Assembly (NCBI GenBank): GCA_015487515.1
Contig: WFPQ01000040.1
Coordinates: forward strand, 1-5,759
Length of the DNA stretch: 5,759 nt
Direction: 5' to 3'
From: Hyphomicrobiales bacterium
GTDB taxonomy: Bacteria > Pseudomonadota > Alphaproteobacteria > Rhizobiales > Devosiaceae
Shown here: in pieces, positions 1-5,624 of the stretch
How the letters are laid out: every line of letters begins with the position of its first letter
How positions within the stretch are numbered: position 1 is the first letter of the stretch
Program-made: the position numbers and the translations under genes
Notes under the pieces: generated by a model
The model's input: only the letters and a program-made list of their open reading frames with translations
What the model was told of the DNA's origin: nothing
The model's database searches: none

Positions 1-181
1 ATTAATTACCTGTTCCGCGGTTATCATGACTTTGGTGCCCTGTCGGGTCGTTTCCCTGTTTCTTGGCCCTTGATCCTGCAGGTTCCTGGCTGCCATTCGC
101 TTTAATATATTTGCAGCAAATGACTGTCATTGGCTGTCACCGCATTTGCCGTCGTAGGGCATTGCAGTCACATGGGGCGCA
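1..181. other. Left-edge region with unresolved short open frames
   Basis: No gene can be assigned here. On the + strand, frame 1 is open from the edge to a TAA at 103-105 (34 codons, ending ...GCHSL) and frame 2 is open to a TGA near 71-73. Either could be the 3' end of a gene entering from the left, and a terminator-like hairpin at 182-225 would fit that. On the - strand an open frame runs off the left edge, with possible ATG starts at 94-96 (MAARNLQDQG...) or 25-27 (MITAEQVIN). In many alphaproteobacteria comEC is divergent from gltX, so a - strand start is also possible, but nine to 32 residues do not identify a family. A perfect 7-bp inverted repeat, GCATTGC/GCAATGC, lies at 159-165 and 179-185. 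CTGTCA is repeated 10 bp apart at 124-129 and 134-139. Confidence 0.25.
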
Positions 182-225
182 ATGCAAGTATCGCCCATCA
201 ACCAGGGCCCTTGCGTGGTTTTTTT
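182..225 (+). terminator. Probable intrinsic terminator (or attenuator) upstream of gltX
   Basis: ATGCAAG (182-188) pairs with CTTGCGT (210-216), with one G-U pair. Above an internal loop, GCCC (193-196) pairs with GGGC (205-208) around an 8-base loop. Two bases after the stem comes an uninterrupted run of seven T (219-225). A GC-containing stem followed by a U tract is the form of a rho-independent terminator reading on the + strand. It lies about 180 bases before the preferred gltX start. It could end a gene entering from the left, or stop transcripts in the gltX leader. The fold was made by eye; no energy was calculated. Confidence 0.55.
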
Positions 226-270
226 ACTATGCTAAACACGCCAGGGCCGGATTGACAAATCATCCGGCAG

Positions 271-333
271 ATCCTGCCCGCGCAGGCAGGGTTGCCGGCA
301 GCAGGTGCTGTTGCTCAAAAAGCAAAAACCTGC
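271..333 (+). promoter_or_regulatory. Two hairpins in the gltX leader
   Basis: The first hairpin pairs positions 271-278 (ATCCTGCC) with 285-292 (GGCAGGGT), including one T-G pair, around the loop CGCGCA. The second pairs GCAGGT (301-306) with ACCTGC (328-333), and within it TTGCT (311-315) pairs with AGCAA (321-325) around CAAAA. Neither is followed by a T run, so they do not look like terminators. The second covers a GTG at 305 that is an alternative upstream start for gltX, and would tend to hide it from ribosomes. No known riboswitch or T-box pattern is recognised. A regulatory role is inference; the inverted repeats themselves are visible. Confidence 0.35.
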
Positions 334-403
334 CGCGCGGACCGCACAAGAAACAAGTGACAATCAGCCGAAAATTTCCGGCAAGCAGATCTGGCCAGTT
401 AAA

Positions 404-1834
404 TTGACAAGAGAAATCATTACACGCTTTGCTCCCTCCCCCACCGGTTTCCTGCATATAGGGGGAGCCAGGACCGCACTGTTCAATTGGGTTTTTGCAA
501 AAAAACACAAGGGAAAGATGCTGTTACGCATTGAAGACACGGACAGGGCCCGTTTTACCCGGGAGGCAAACGAGGCCATCCTGGATGGATTGAAATGGCT
601 TGGAATAGACTGGCACGAAGAACCCATCTCACAATTTGCCAACCGGGAACGCCATGCCCGGATTGCCATGGAACTGCTTGCGGCAGGCAAGGCCTACAAG
701 TGTTTTTGCAGCAGTGAAGAACTTGAAAAAATGCGCCAGGATGCAAGGGAAAAGGGTCTGCCCCCAAGATATGACGGGCGATGCCGCAACCGTAGCCGGC
801 AGGACAGGGACGATGCTGTCCACGTGATTCGGATCAAGACACCGGAAAACCGGCAGATCACCATAAATGATGCGGTGCAGGGACAGGTGGTTTTCAAAAC
901 ACAAAACCTGGATGATTTCATCATTCTGCGCTCGGATGGTACTCCAACCTACATGCTGGCAGTGGTGGTTGATGACCATGACATGAAGGTAAGTCACATC
1001 ATTCGCGGTGATGATCACCTGACAAACACGGCACGACAGATAGTAATATATGAGGCCCTTGGCTGGACCATACCAGCCATGGCTCACCTGCCGCTGATTC
1101 ATGGGCCCGACGGGGCAAAACTTTCCAAGCGCCACGGGGCCCTGGGAGTGGATGCATACCGGCGCATGGGCTATTTGCCAGAGGCACTGATCAACTATCT
1201 GGCCCGGCTGGGATGGTCCCACGGAGATGACGAGTTTTTTACCACGGGACAACTGATCGAATGGTTCAGCCTTGAGGCCCTCAACAAGGGGGCAGCACGG
1301 TTTGATCTTGCCAAGCTGGAAAATCTCAACAGCCAGCACATTCGCCGAAGCAGGCCAGAAGGACTGTTCGAAAGCATGCTGTCACTGGCCGGGGAACTGG
1401 GGCAAACAGATGACAAGGCAGGCCTTGAAAACAACCGGCAGGCCATCATGGAAATTCTGCCCGAATTGCAGCCAAGGGCCAAGACCCTGCTGGAACTTAT
1501 ATCCCTGGCCCAGTTCATATATGCACCCCTGCCCATAAAAATAGAAGAAAAGGCGGCAAGGCACATCAATGAACAGACCCGCCAGATGATTGCAGACATC
1601 GCATTGCGCCTTGAAAACATCAAGGACTGGACCCCACAAGACATCAGCATGGCCGTTCGCAAATTTGGCGATGACAATTCGATAAAACTGGGAAAGATTG
1701 CCCAGCCCCTGCGGGTTGCCCTGACCGGGCGCACCGTTTCGGCCGGAATATTTGAAATAATGGCGGTGCTGGGCCGGGATGAAAGCTTGAAAAGACTCAG
1801 GGATCAGGCTGCAAACCAGGCTGCTACTGACTGA
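404..1834 (+). CDS. gltX: Glutamyl-tRNA synthetase (class I)
   Basis: Cytoplasmic enzyme that charges tRNA-Glu with glutamate using ATP. Numbering from the TTG at 404 (476 aa), the Rossmann catalytic domain opens with FAPSPTG (9-15) and the HIGH-type motif HIGG (18-21), followed by RIEDTD (42-47) in the glutamate site, RGDDH (201-205) and the KMSKS-type motif KLSKR (239-243). The segment FDLAKLENLNSQHIR (300-314) leads into the C-terminal anticodon-binding region, which carries GKIAQPLRVALTG. The length is normal for the family. The start is uncertain. TTG 404 lies just before the conserved ITRFAPSPTG, where homologues begin, but has no clear Shine-Dalgarno sequence. GTG 305 in the same frame would add 33 residues with no family resemblance, and lies in a hairpin. 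A zinc-type CxC-x24-CxH site is present as C100, C102, C127, but the last ligand is Asn129. Alphaproteobacteria often use a non-discriminating GluRS with GatCAB; tRNA specificity cannot be read here. Confidence 0.95.
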   Translation: MTREIITRFAPSPTGFLHIGGARTALFNWVFAKKHKGKMLLRIEDTDRARFTREANEAILDGLKWLGIDWHEEPISQFANRERHARIAMELLAAGKAYKCFCSSEELEKMRQDAREKGLPPRYDGRCRNRSRQDRDDAVHVIRIKTPENRQITINDAVQGQVVFKTQNLDDFIILRSDGTPTYMLAVVVDDHDMKVSHIIRGDDHLTNTARQIVIYEALGWTIPAMAHLPLIHGPDGAKLSKRHGALGVDAYRRMGYLPEALINYLARLGWSHGDDEFFTTGQLIEWFSLEALNKGAARFDLAKLENLNSQHIRRSRPEGLFESMLSLAGELGQTDDKAGLENNRQAIMEILPELQPRAKTLLELISLAQFIYAPLPIKIEEKAARHINEQTRQMIADIALRLENIKDWTPQDISMAVRKFGDDNSIKLGKIAQPLRVALTGRTVSAGIFEIMAVLGRDESLKRLRDQAANQAATD

Positions 1835-1987
1835 AAACCGGATGGCGGATTGAAAAAACATGACCGGACAGCAAGTGGCCATGACCGGCCAGCCGGTGAC
1901 AGGGTTGTCGGGATCGCCCTTCCCGGCACCAGATGCCAGATATCAAATGGCTGAAACACGTCAGAAACCGAATCAAACCCGATGGGG

Positions 1988-2029
1988 AACCCTTGCCCGA
2001 TGGGAAAATCCTTGATTCTAAGGGTTTTT
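1988..2029 (+). terminator. Possible terminator hairpin downstream of gltX
   Basis: AACCCTT (1988-1994) pairs perfectly with AAGGGTT (2020-2026), followed by T to position 2029. Inside the 25-base loop a small stem AATC/GATT (2007-2010 and 2014-2017) can form. The T run partly belongs to the stem and the loop is large, so this is weaker than a classical terminator. It sits 153 bases after the gltX stop and could end the gltX transcript. It could also be a leader structure of gltA if the promoter lies upstream. Confidence 0.35.
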
Positions 2030-2194
2030 GCTCACATAGGGCGAAACAGACCACTTAATGGCTTATGCCTTGGTTGCCCTTGAAAGGCAAATCAGTTAGT
2101 CAGGCCCTATCAATTTGTTTGGGGAAATTGCGCGCCTTTGTTCCGTGCTCCGGAATGACTTTCGTGGCTGCGGCTTCCTTGTAATCATAATACC

Positions 2195-2199
2195 GGAGG
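2195..2199 (+). promoter_or_regulatory. gltA ribosome binding site
   Basis: GGAGG is followed by six bases and then ATG at 2206. Sequence and spacing are ideal for a Shine-Dalgarno site and fix the gltA start. It is stronger than anything seen before gltX or lpxB. Confidence 0.85.
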
Positions 2200-2205
2200 C
2201 TCAAA

Positions 2206-3495
2206 ATGAATGAAAAGAAAGCCAAGCTAATCATTGATGATCAAACCTACGAGTTTGATATTCTAAATGGCAGTGTTGGCCCCTCGGTTATCGACATTCG
2301 TTCCCTTTATGCAAAAACCGGCATGTTTACCTATGACCCCGGTTTCACATCTACCGCTGCCTGCGACAGTTCGATCACCTATATCGATGGAGACAAGGGC
2401 GAACTGCTTTATCGGGGATATTCCATCGACGAACTGGCCAGAGACAGCCATTATCTGGAAGTGTGCTATCTGCTGCTTTACGGACACCTGCCATCGGCAA
2501 GTGAACTCGATGACTTTGAAAACCGCATAACCCGGCACACCATGATGCACGAGCAGATGCATTATCTTTACCGGGGGTTCAGGCGCGATGCCCATCCCAT
2601 GGCAATCGTTTGTGGCGTGGTCGGGGCCATGGCCGCCTTTTATCACGATTCAACGGACATTTCGGATCCGGAGCAACGGGAAATAGCCTCGATCAGAATG
2701 ATTGCAAAAATGCCGACCATTGCGGCCAATGCCTATAAATATTCCATAGGGCAGCCCTTCGTATATCCCAGAAACGATCTCAGCTATGCCGCAAATTTCC
2801 TGCATATGTGCTTTTCGGTTCCAAGCGAAGAATATGTGGTGGACCCCATAATAGAGCGGGCCATGGACCGCATTTTCACCCTGCATGCGGACCACGAGCA
2901 AAATGCCTCGACCTCGACGGTAAGGCTGTCCGGGTCTTCCGATGCCAACCCGTTCGCATGCATCGCCGCCGGGGTCGCCTGCCTTTGGGGACCGGCCCAC
3001 GGGGGAGCCAACGAAGCGGCCCTTAACATGTTGCGCGAAATCGGCACCCCGGACAGAATCGAAGAATTCATCGCCCGGGCCAAGGACAAGAACGACCCAT
3101 TCCGGCTGATGGGTTTCGGGCACAGGGTTTATAAAAGCTATGACCCGAGGGCACAGGTGATGCAGCAGGCGGCAAAAGAAGTACTGAGCCTGCTCGGGGT
3201 TGAAAACAATCCCACCCTGCAGGTGGCGCAGGCGCTGGAAAAAATTGCCCTGGAGGATGAATATTTCATAGAGCGCAAACTTTATCCGAACGTGGATTTC
3301 TATTCCGGCATAATCCTGGACGCGATCGGATTTCCCACCTCCATGTTCACCGCCATCTTTGCCCTTTCGCGCACCGTCGGCTGGATTTCCCAGTGGAAGG
3401 AAATGATCGGGGACCCGCAAAAGAAAATCGGCCGTCCGCGCCAGCTCTATGACGGATCTCCCAGGAGAGCCTACGTTCCGGTGAGCAAGCGCTGA
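2206..3495 (+). CDS. gltA: Citrate synthase (type II, Gram-negative form)
   Basis: Condenses acetyl-CoA with oxaloacetate to citrate, the entry step of the TCA cycle, in the cytoplasm. At 429 aa it matches the usual length of the hexameric Gram-negative type. The N-terminal extension (about 1-60) ends in the conserved [11 protein letters not shown]. The catalytic triad is visible: His265 in WGPAHGG, His306 in MGFGHRVYK and Asp364 in PNVDFYSG. The substrate-binding segment [14 protein letters not shown] begins at 227. Much of the NADH inhibitor site described for E. coli is kept: Arg110-His111-Thr112, Tyr146, Arg164, Lys168, Gln183 and Asn190. At the positions of E. coli Thr204 and Cys206, however, it has Val205 and Ser207. 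The ATG start is set by GGAGG six bases upstream. The gene converges with lpxB, 42 bases away. A 2-methylcitrate synthase is less likely because those are shorter and lack this N-terminal domain. Confidence 0.97.
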   Translation: MNEKKAKLIIDDQTYEFDILNGSVGPSVIDIRSLYAKTGMFTYDPGFTSTAACDSSITYIDGDKGELLYRGYSIDELARDSHYLEVCYLLLYGHLPSASELDDFENRITRHTMMHEQMHYLYRGFRRDAHPMAIVCGVVGAMAAFYHDSTDISDPEQREIASIRMIAKMPTIAANAYKYSIGQPFVYPRNDLSYAANFLHMCFSVPSEEYVVDPIIERAMDRIFTLHADHEQNASTSTVRLSGSSDANPFACIAAGVACLWGPAHGGANEAALNMLREIGTPDRIEEFIARAKDKNDPFRLMGFGHRVYKSYDPRAQVMQQAAKEVLSLLGVENNPTLQVAQALEKIALEDEYFIERKLYPNVDFYSGIILDAIGFPTSMFTAIFALSRTVGWISQWKEMIGDPQKKIGRPRQLYDGSPRRAYVPVSKR

Positions 3496-3510
3496 AAGAG
3501 GCCACTTGCA

Positions 3511-3548
3511 GCAACCATCCTGAAAGCGCCCTGATTGTCAGGGGTTGC
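3511..3548. terminator. Hairpin at the gltA/lpxB convergent junction
   Basis: CCCTGA (3529-3534) and TCAGGG (3538-3543) form a perfect 6-bp stem with loop TTG. Outside it, GCAACC (3511-3516) can pair with GGTTGC (3543-3548), sharing one base with the inner stem, with a bulge between. The TCA at 3538-3540 is also the lpxB stop codon read on the - strand. There is no good T run on either side, so it is not a textbook intrinsic terminator. Its place between convergent genes makes a shared, two-way transcript end or RNA-protecting structure plausible. Confidence 0.4.
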
Positions 3549-4725
3549 CCTCTTGTCTAAGGGTTGCTCCGTAAAGATGAAACAAGACCCTTTCTGCCGG
3601 ATCCCGGCGCGGAAAGTCGGGGGTGCCCGTTTTCATGCTGTCATAAATCAGAGAAAATCCGTCAACCTGTTCCTGCACGCCCGATTCATCCCGCAGCAGA
3701 TCTGCAGCCCTTTTGGCAAGCAGGTCTGCATCTGGCTTTTCCATAAGCAATTCTGGTACCAGGTCCTGTTCAAGTATCAGGTTGGGAAGGCTGAATCGCC
3801 TGACCTGCAAACGCCGGTTTACGGATTTCTGGGCCGCATCCATAACGTAGGAAACAACCATTGGAACCCGGGCCATGGCCAGTTCGAGAGTTGCGGTGCC
3901 GGCAACACAAATGGCAAGGCCCGCACCTGAAAGCCAGTCTTCACGCTGTTCGGTTGCGCTGACAACGTCAACCCTGAATGGCCAGTTCTCACAGGTGGCT
4001 GAAATCTTGTCATGCAAGTGGGGAAGCGTTATTATTGCGAACTCAAGTCCTGGAAAACCGGCCACAAGCCTTTCAGCAGCCTTGCCGAACATGGGCAAGT
4101 GACGGCGCAGTTCCCCTTCCCTGGAGCCGGGCATCAAAATAATCCGACCAGATTTCCTGGAACCACGGTCCGAGCCGGAACAGGAATATGACTGGATGGC
4201 AGGATGACCCACATAGGAACATTCGGGCCCGCCAAGGGATCGCATGACCTCGGGTTCAAAGGGGAGAATGGCCATGACCTCATCATAAAGGGGGGCGATC
4301 TTTCGGGCCCTTTGGGGCTTGTAGGCCCATACGGTGGGGCTGACATAAAGCAGGATCGGAGACCTGAAACCACGTTTCTTGAGACCTGCTGCCACCAGGT
4401 TGGAAAAAACCTGGGAATCTATGAGAACGACCAGTTGCGGCGCCGTCCTGATGATATGATCAATGGTCTGGCGAACCCGCCAAAGCAGAAGGGGAAGGCG
4501 AAAAACCACGTCAACCATTCCCATGACCGAAAGGTCCGTAATGGGAAAAAGCGAGACAAGGCCCTGGGCTGACATGTGGGCACCGCCAACCCCGGAAAAT
4601 TCCAGCTTGCCACTTTCCGGATGATCCTTCAGGCGGGCCATCAGGTCAGCCCCTATACTGTCGCCCGATGCTTCTCCTGCCAGAAGAAAAATGCAGCGGG
4701 TGGAATCCGAATTAATATCCATCAT
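3538..4725 (-). CDS. lpxB: Lipid-A-disaccharide synthase
   Basis: Membrane-associated GT19 glycosyltransferase that joins UDP-2,3-diacylglucosamine and lipid X into the β-1,6 tetraacyl disaccharide of lipid A. At 395 aa it is near the usual length. Motifs in order: AGEASGD (16-22), SVMGMVDV (66-73), VLIDS (100-104), YVSPTVWAYKPQRARKI (127-143), LPFEPEVM (154-161), YVGHP (171-175), MPGSREGE (198-205), AGTATLELAMARVPMVVSY (275-293) and SLPN (312-315). Asp103 and Arg202 correspond to E. coli Asp98 and Arg201, needed for activity. The usual IDxPDF is IDSQVF here, with Gln105 and Val106 replacing Pro and Asp. The start has two adjacent ATG codons (4725 and 4722) just before the conserved N-terminus, but no clear Shine-Dalgarno sequence. 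It follows lpxA after 36 bases in the same frame, so coupled translation from an fabZ-lpxA-lpxB transcript is likely. No lpxI lies between them. Confidence 0.95.
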   Translation of the reverse strand: MMDINSDSTRCIFLLAGEASGDSIGADLMARLKDHPESGKLEFSGVGGAHMSAQGLVSLFPITDLSVMGMVDVVFRLPLLLWRVRQTIDHIIRTAPQLVVLIDSQVFSNLVAAGLKKRGFRSPILLYVSPTVWAYKPQRARKIAPLYDEVMAILPFEPEVMRSLGGPECSYVGHPAIQSYSCSGSDRGSRKSGRIILMPGSREGELRRHLPMFGKAAERLVAGFPGLEFAIITLPHLHDKISATCENWPFRVDVVSATEQREDWLSGAGLAICVAGTATLELAMARVPMVVSYVMDAAQKSVNRRLQVRRFSLPNLILEQDLVPELLMEKPDADLLAKRAADLLRDESGVQEQVDGFSLIYDSMKTGTPDFPRRDPAERVLFHLYGATLRQEGNP

Positions 4726-4761
4726 CGGAAAAACCGAAACTGCAAGGACAAATCCATTGAC

Positions 4762-5571
4762 TCAATTGCCGTTGGAACCATTGCGCGGCATGCATATGGT
4801 GCGCCCCTTGGCCGCATTTATAAAGCCCACTACTTCCTGAACCAGGGGGTTGTCCTTGTAAATCTTGGCCGCATCGCTAACCCGCTCCCTGAAATTTCCC
4901 TCCGAAGAAAATATCATGCGATAGGCGGTGCGAAGGGTCTGAATGTCTTCGCGGCTGAAATTCCGCCTCTTCAGGCCAACAAGGTTGAGACCCGCCAGCT
5001 TTGCACGGTTTCCAAGGGCCATTCCAAAGGGAATGATATCTCCATCAACCATGGAATGGGCCCCGACGAAAGCATGAGCACCCACATGGACAAACTGGTA
5101 AACAACGCAAAGACCGCCAAATGTAACAAAATCATCGACAATGGCGTGGCCGGCAAGCCCCACCGAATTGGCCAGGATGACATTGTTGCCAACCTTGCAG
5201 TCATGGGCAACGTGGGAATTGGCCATGAACAGGCAGTCATTGCCGATAATGGTGCGCATGCCGCCACCTTCAGTACCGGGATTGATTGTAACATTTTCGC
5301 GTATTATGCAATTGTCGCCAATCTGCAAAATGCTCTCTTCCCCGTGATATTTGAGATCCTGGGGCTGGTGACCGATGGAGGCAAAAGGAAATATGCGGCA
5401 ATTGGCCCCTATGGTGGTTTTTCCCTCTATGCAAACGTGGGAAATAAGTTCAACACCGGGGCCAAGCTCCACCTGACTCCCGACAATCGAATAGGGACCA
5501 ATGCGGACCCCTTCGGCAATCTTGGCGCCATCAGCAATAATGGCCGTTGGATGTATATTCGCATTATTCAC
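4762..5571 (-). CDS. lpxA: UDP-N-acetylglucosamine O-acyltransferase
   Basis: First enzyme of lipid A synthesis: moves a 3-hydroxyacyl chain from ACP to the 3-OH of UDP-GlcNAc. Numbered from GTG 5571 (269 aa), residues about 6-185 are hexapeptide repeats of a left-handed β-helix (IHPTAII, IAEGVRIGP, TTIGANCRI and so on), followed by a helical tail with GLKRRNFSR. Catalytic His123 lies in NSHVAHDCKVGN and corresponds to E. coli His125. Also present are His120, His142 (LAGH), Gln159 and Lys74 (QDLKY). Two positions differ: Tyr158 where E. coli has His160, and Ala171 where E. coli has Gly173, the acyl-length ruler. The NPGTEGGG segment (97-104) fits alphaproteobacterial LpxA. GTG 5571 is preferred because GAGGTG lies six bases upstream. 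A start at GTG 5580 (272 aa) would lie inside that site. Active as a trimer in the family. Confidence 0.96.
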   Translation of the reverse strand: MNNANIHPTAIIADGAKIAEGVRIGPYSIVGSQVELGPGVELISHVCIEGKTTIGANCRIFPFASIGHQPQDLKYHGEESILQIGDNCIIRENVTINPGTEGGGMRTIIGNDCLFMANSHVAHDCKVGNNVILANSVGLAGHAIVDDFVTFGGLCVVYQFVHVGAHAFVGAHSMVDGDIIPFGMALGNRAKLAGLNLVGLKRRNFSREDIQTLRTAYRMIFSSEGNFRERVSDAAKIYKDNPLVQEVVGFINAAKGRTICMPRNGSNGN

Positions 5572-5577
5572 AGAAAA

Positions 5578-5583
5578 CACCTC
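5578..5583 (-). promoter_or_regulatory. lpxA ribosome binding site that decides the start
   Basis: Read on the - strand, GAGGTG is followed by TTTTCT and then GTG at 5571. Match and six-base spacing are near ideal. The in-frame GTG at 5580-5578 is the end of this same site, so it is unlikely to be the true start. Confidence 0.7.
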
Positions 5584-5624
5584 GGTTCATCACTTAAACG
5601 CTGCCAGGCAATCCACTAACAAAA

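Larger units (their letters stand above)
1835..2205. other. 371-base gltX-gltA intergenic region
   Basis: No convincing gene is seen on either strand. The - strand frame over 1824-2054 gives a Cys/Arg/Ser-rich product with no recognisable motif and overlaps the end of gltX. Short repeats are present: CATGACCGG at 1859-1867 and 1880-1888, CCCGATGGG at 1978-1986 and 1996-2004 (18 bp apart), the palindrome ACCGGCCAGCCGGT at 1884-1897, and a small hairpin TTGCC/GGCAA at 2074-2078 and 2086-2090. The gltA promoter probably lies in the A/T-richer part at about 2030-2150, but no -35/-10 pair with good spacing stands out. The length of the gap argues for separate transcription of gltA rather than a tight gltX-gltA operon. 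This is inference. Confidence 0.6.

Noticed and set aside
252..257. Perfect TTGACA as a -35 box for gltX
   Set aside because: No acceptable -10 lies 15-19 bases downstream; that stretch is GC-rich and part of a hairpin. A second TTGACA at 404-409 is the gltX start region and also lacks a -10.
63..407. 114-codon + strand open frame starting in the left intergenic region and running into gltX
   Set aside because: The product is rich in Cys, Arg and His with no family resemblance, overlaps the terminator hairpin and the gltX N-terminus in another frame, and has no ribosome binding site.
629..1339. 236-codon - strand open frame opposite gltX
   Set aside because: It lies opposite the catalytic domain of gltX and has no recognisable motif or ribosome binding site.
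1920..1990. Possible tRNA-like stretch in the gltX-gltA gap
   Set aside because: No acceptor stem, D arm and T arm set can be formed, and no GGTTCGAATCC-type T loop is present.
1824..2054. 76-codon - strand open frame in the gltX-gltA gap
   Set aside because: Composition is unlike the neighbouring genes, it overlaps the end of gltX, and no Shine-Dalgarno site or family motif is seen.
2186..2191. CATAAT as a -10 box for gltA
   Set aside because: It lies four bases from the ribosome binding site, so a transcript from it would begin after or within that site, and no -35 is seen at the right distance.
2650..3420. 256-codon - strand open frame opposite gltA
   Set aside because: gltA is certain across this stretch; the antisense product has no recognisable domain or start signal.
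5578..5580. GTG at 5580 as the lpxA start
   Set aside because: It overlaps the GAGGTG ribosome binding site, whose six-base spacing fits GTG 5571; homologues also need no extra residues before IHPTA.
4576..5619. 347-codon + strand open frame opposite lpxA and the start of lpxB
   Set aside because: It is the complement of two well-supported genes. Its sequence mirrors the hexapeptide repeats of LpxA and shows no motifs of its own.
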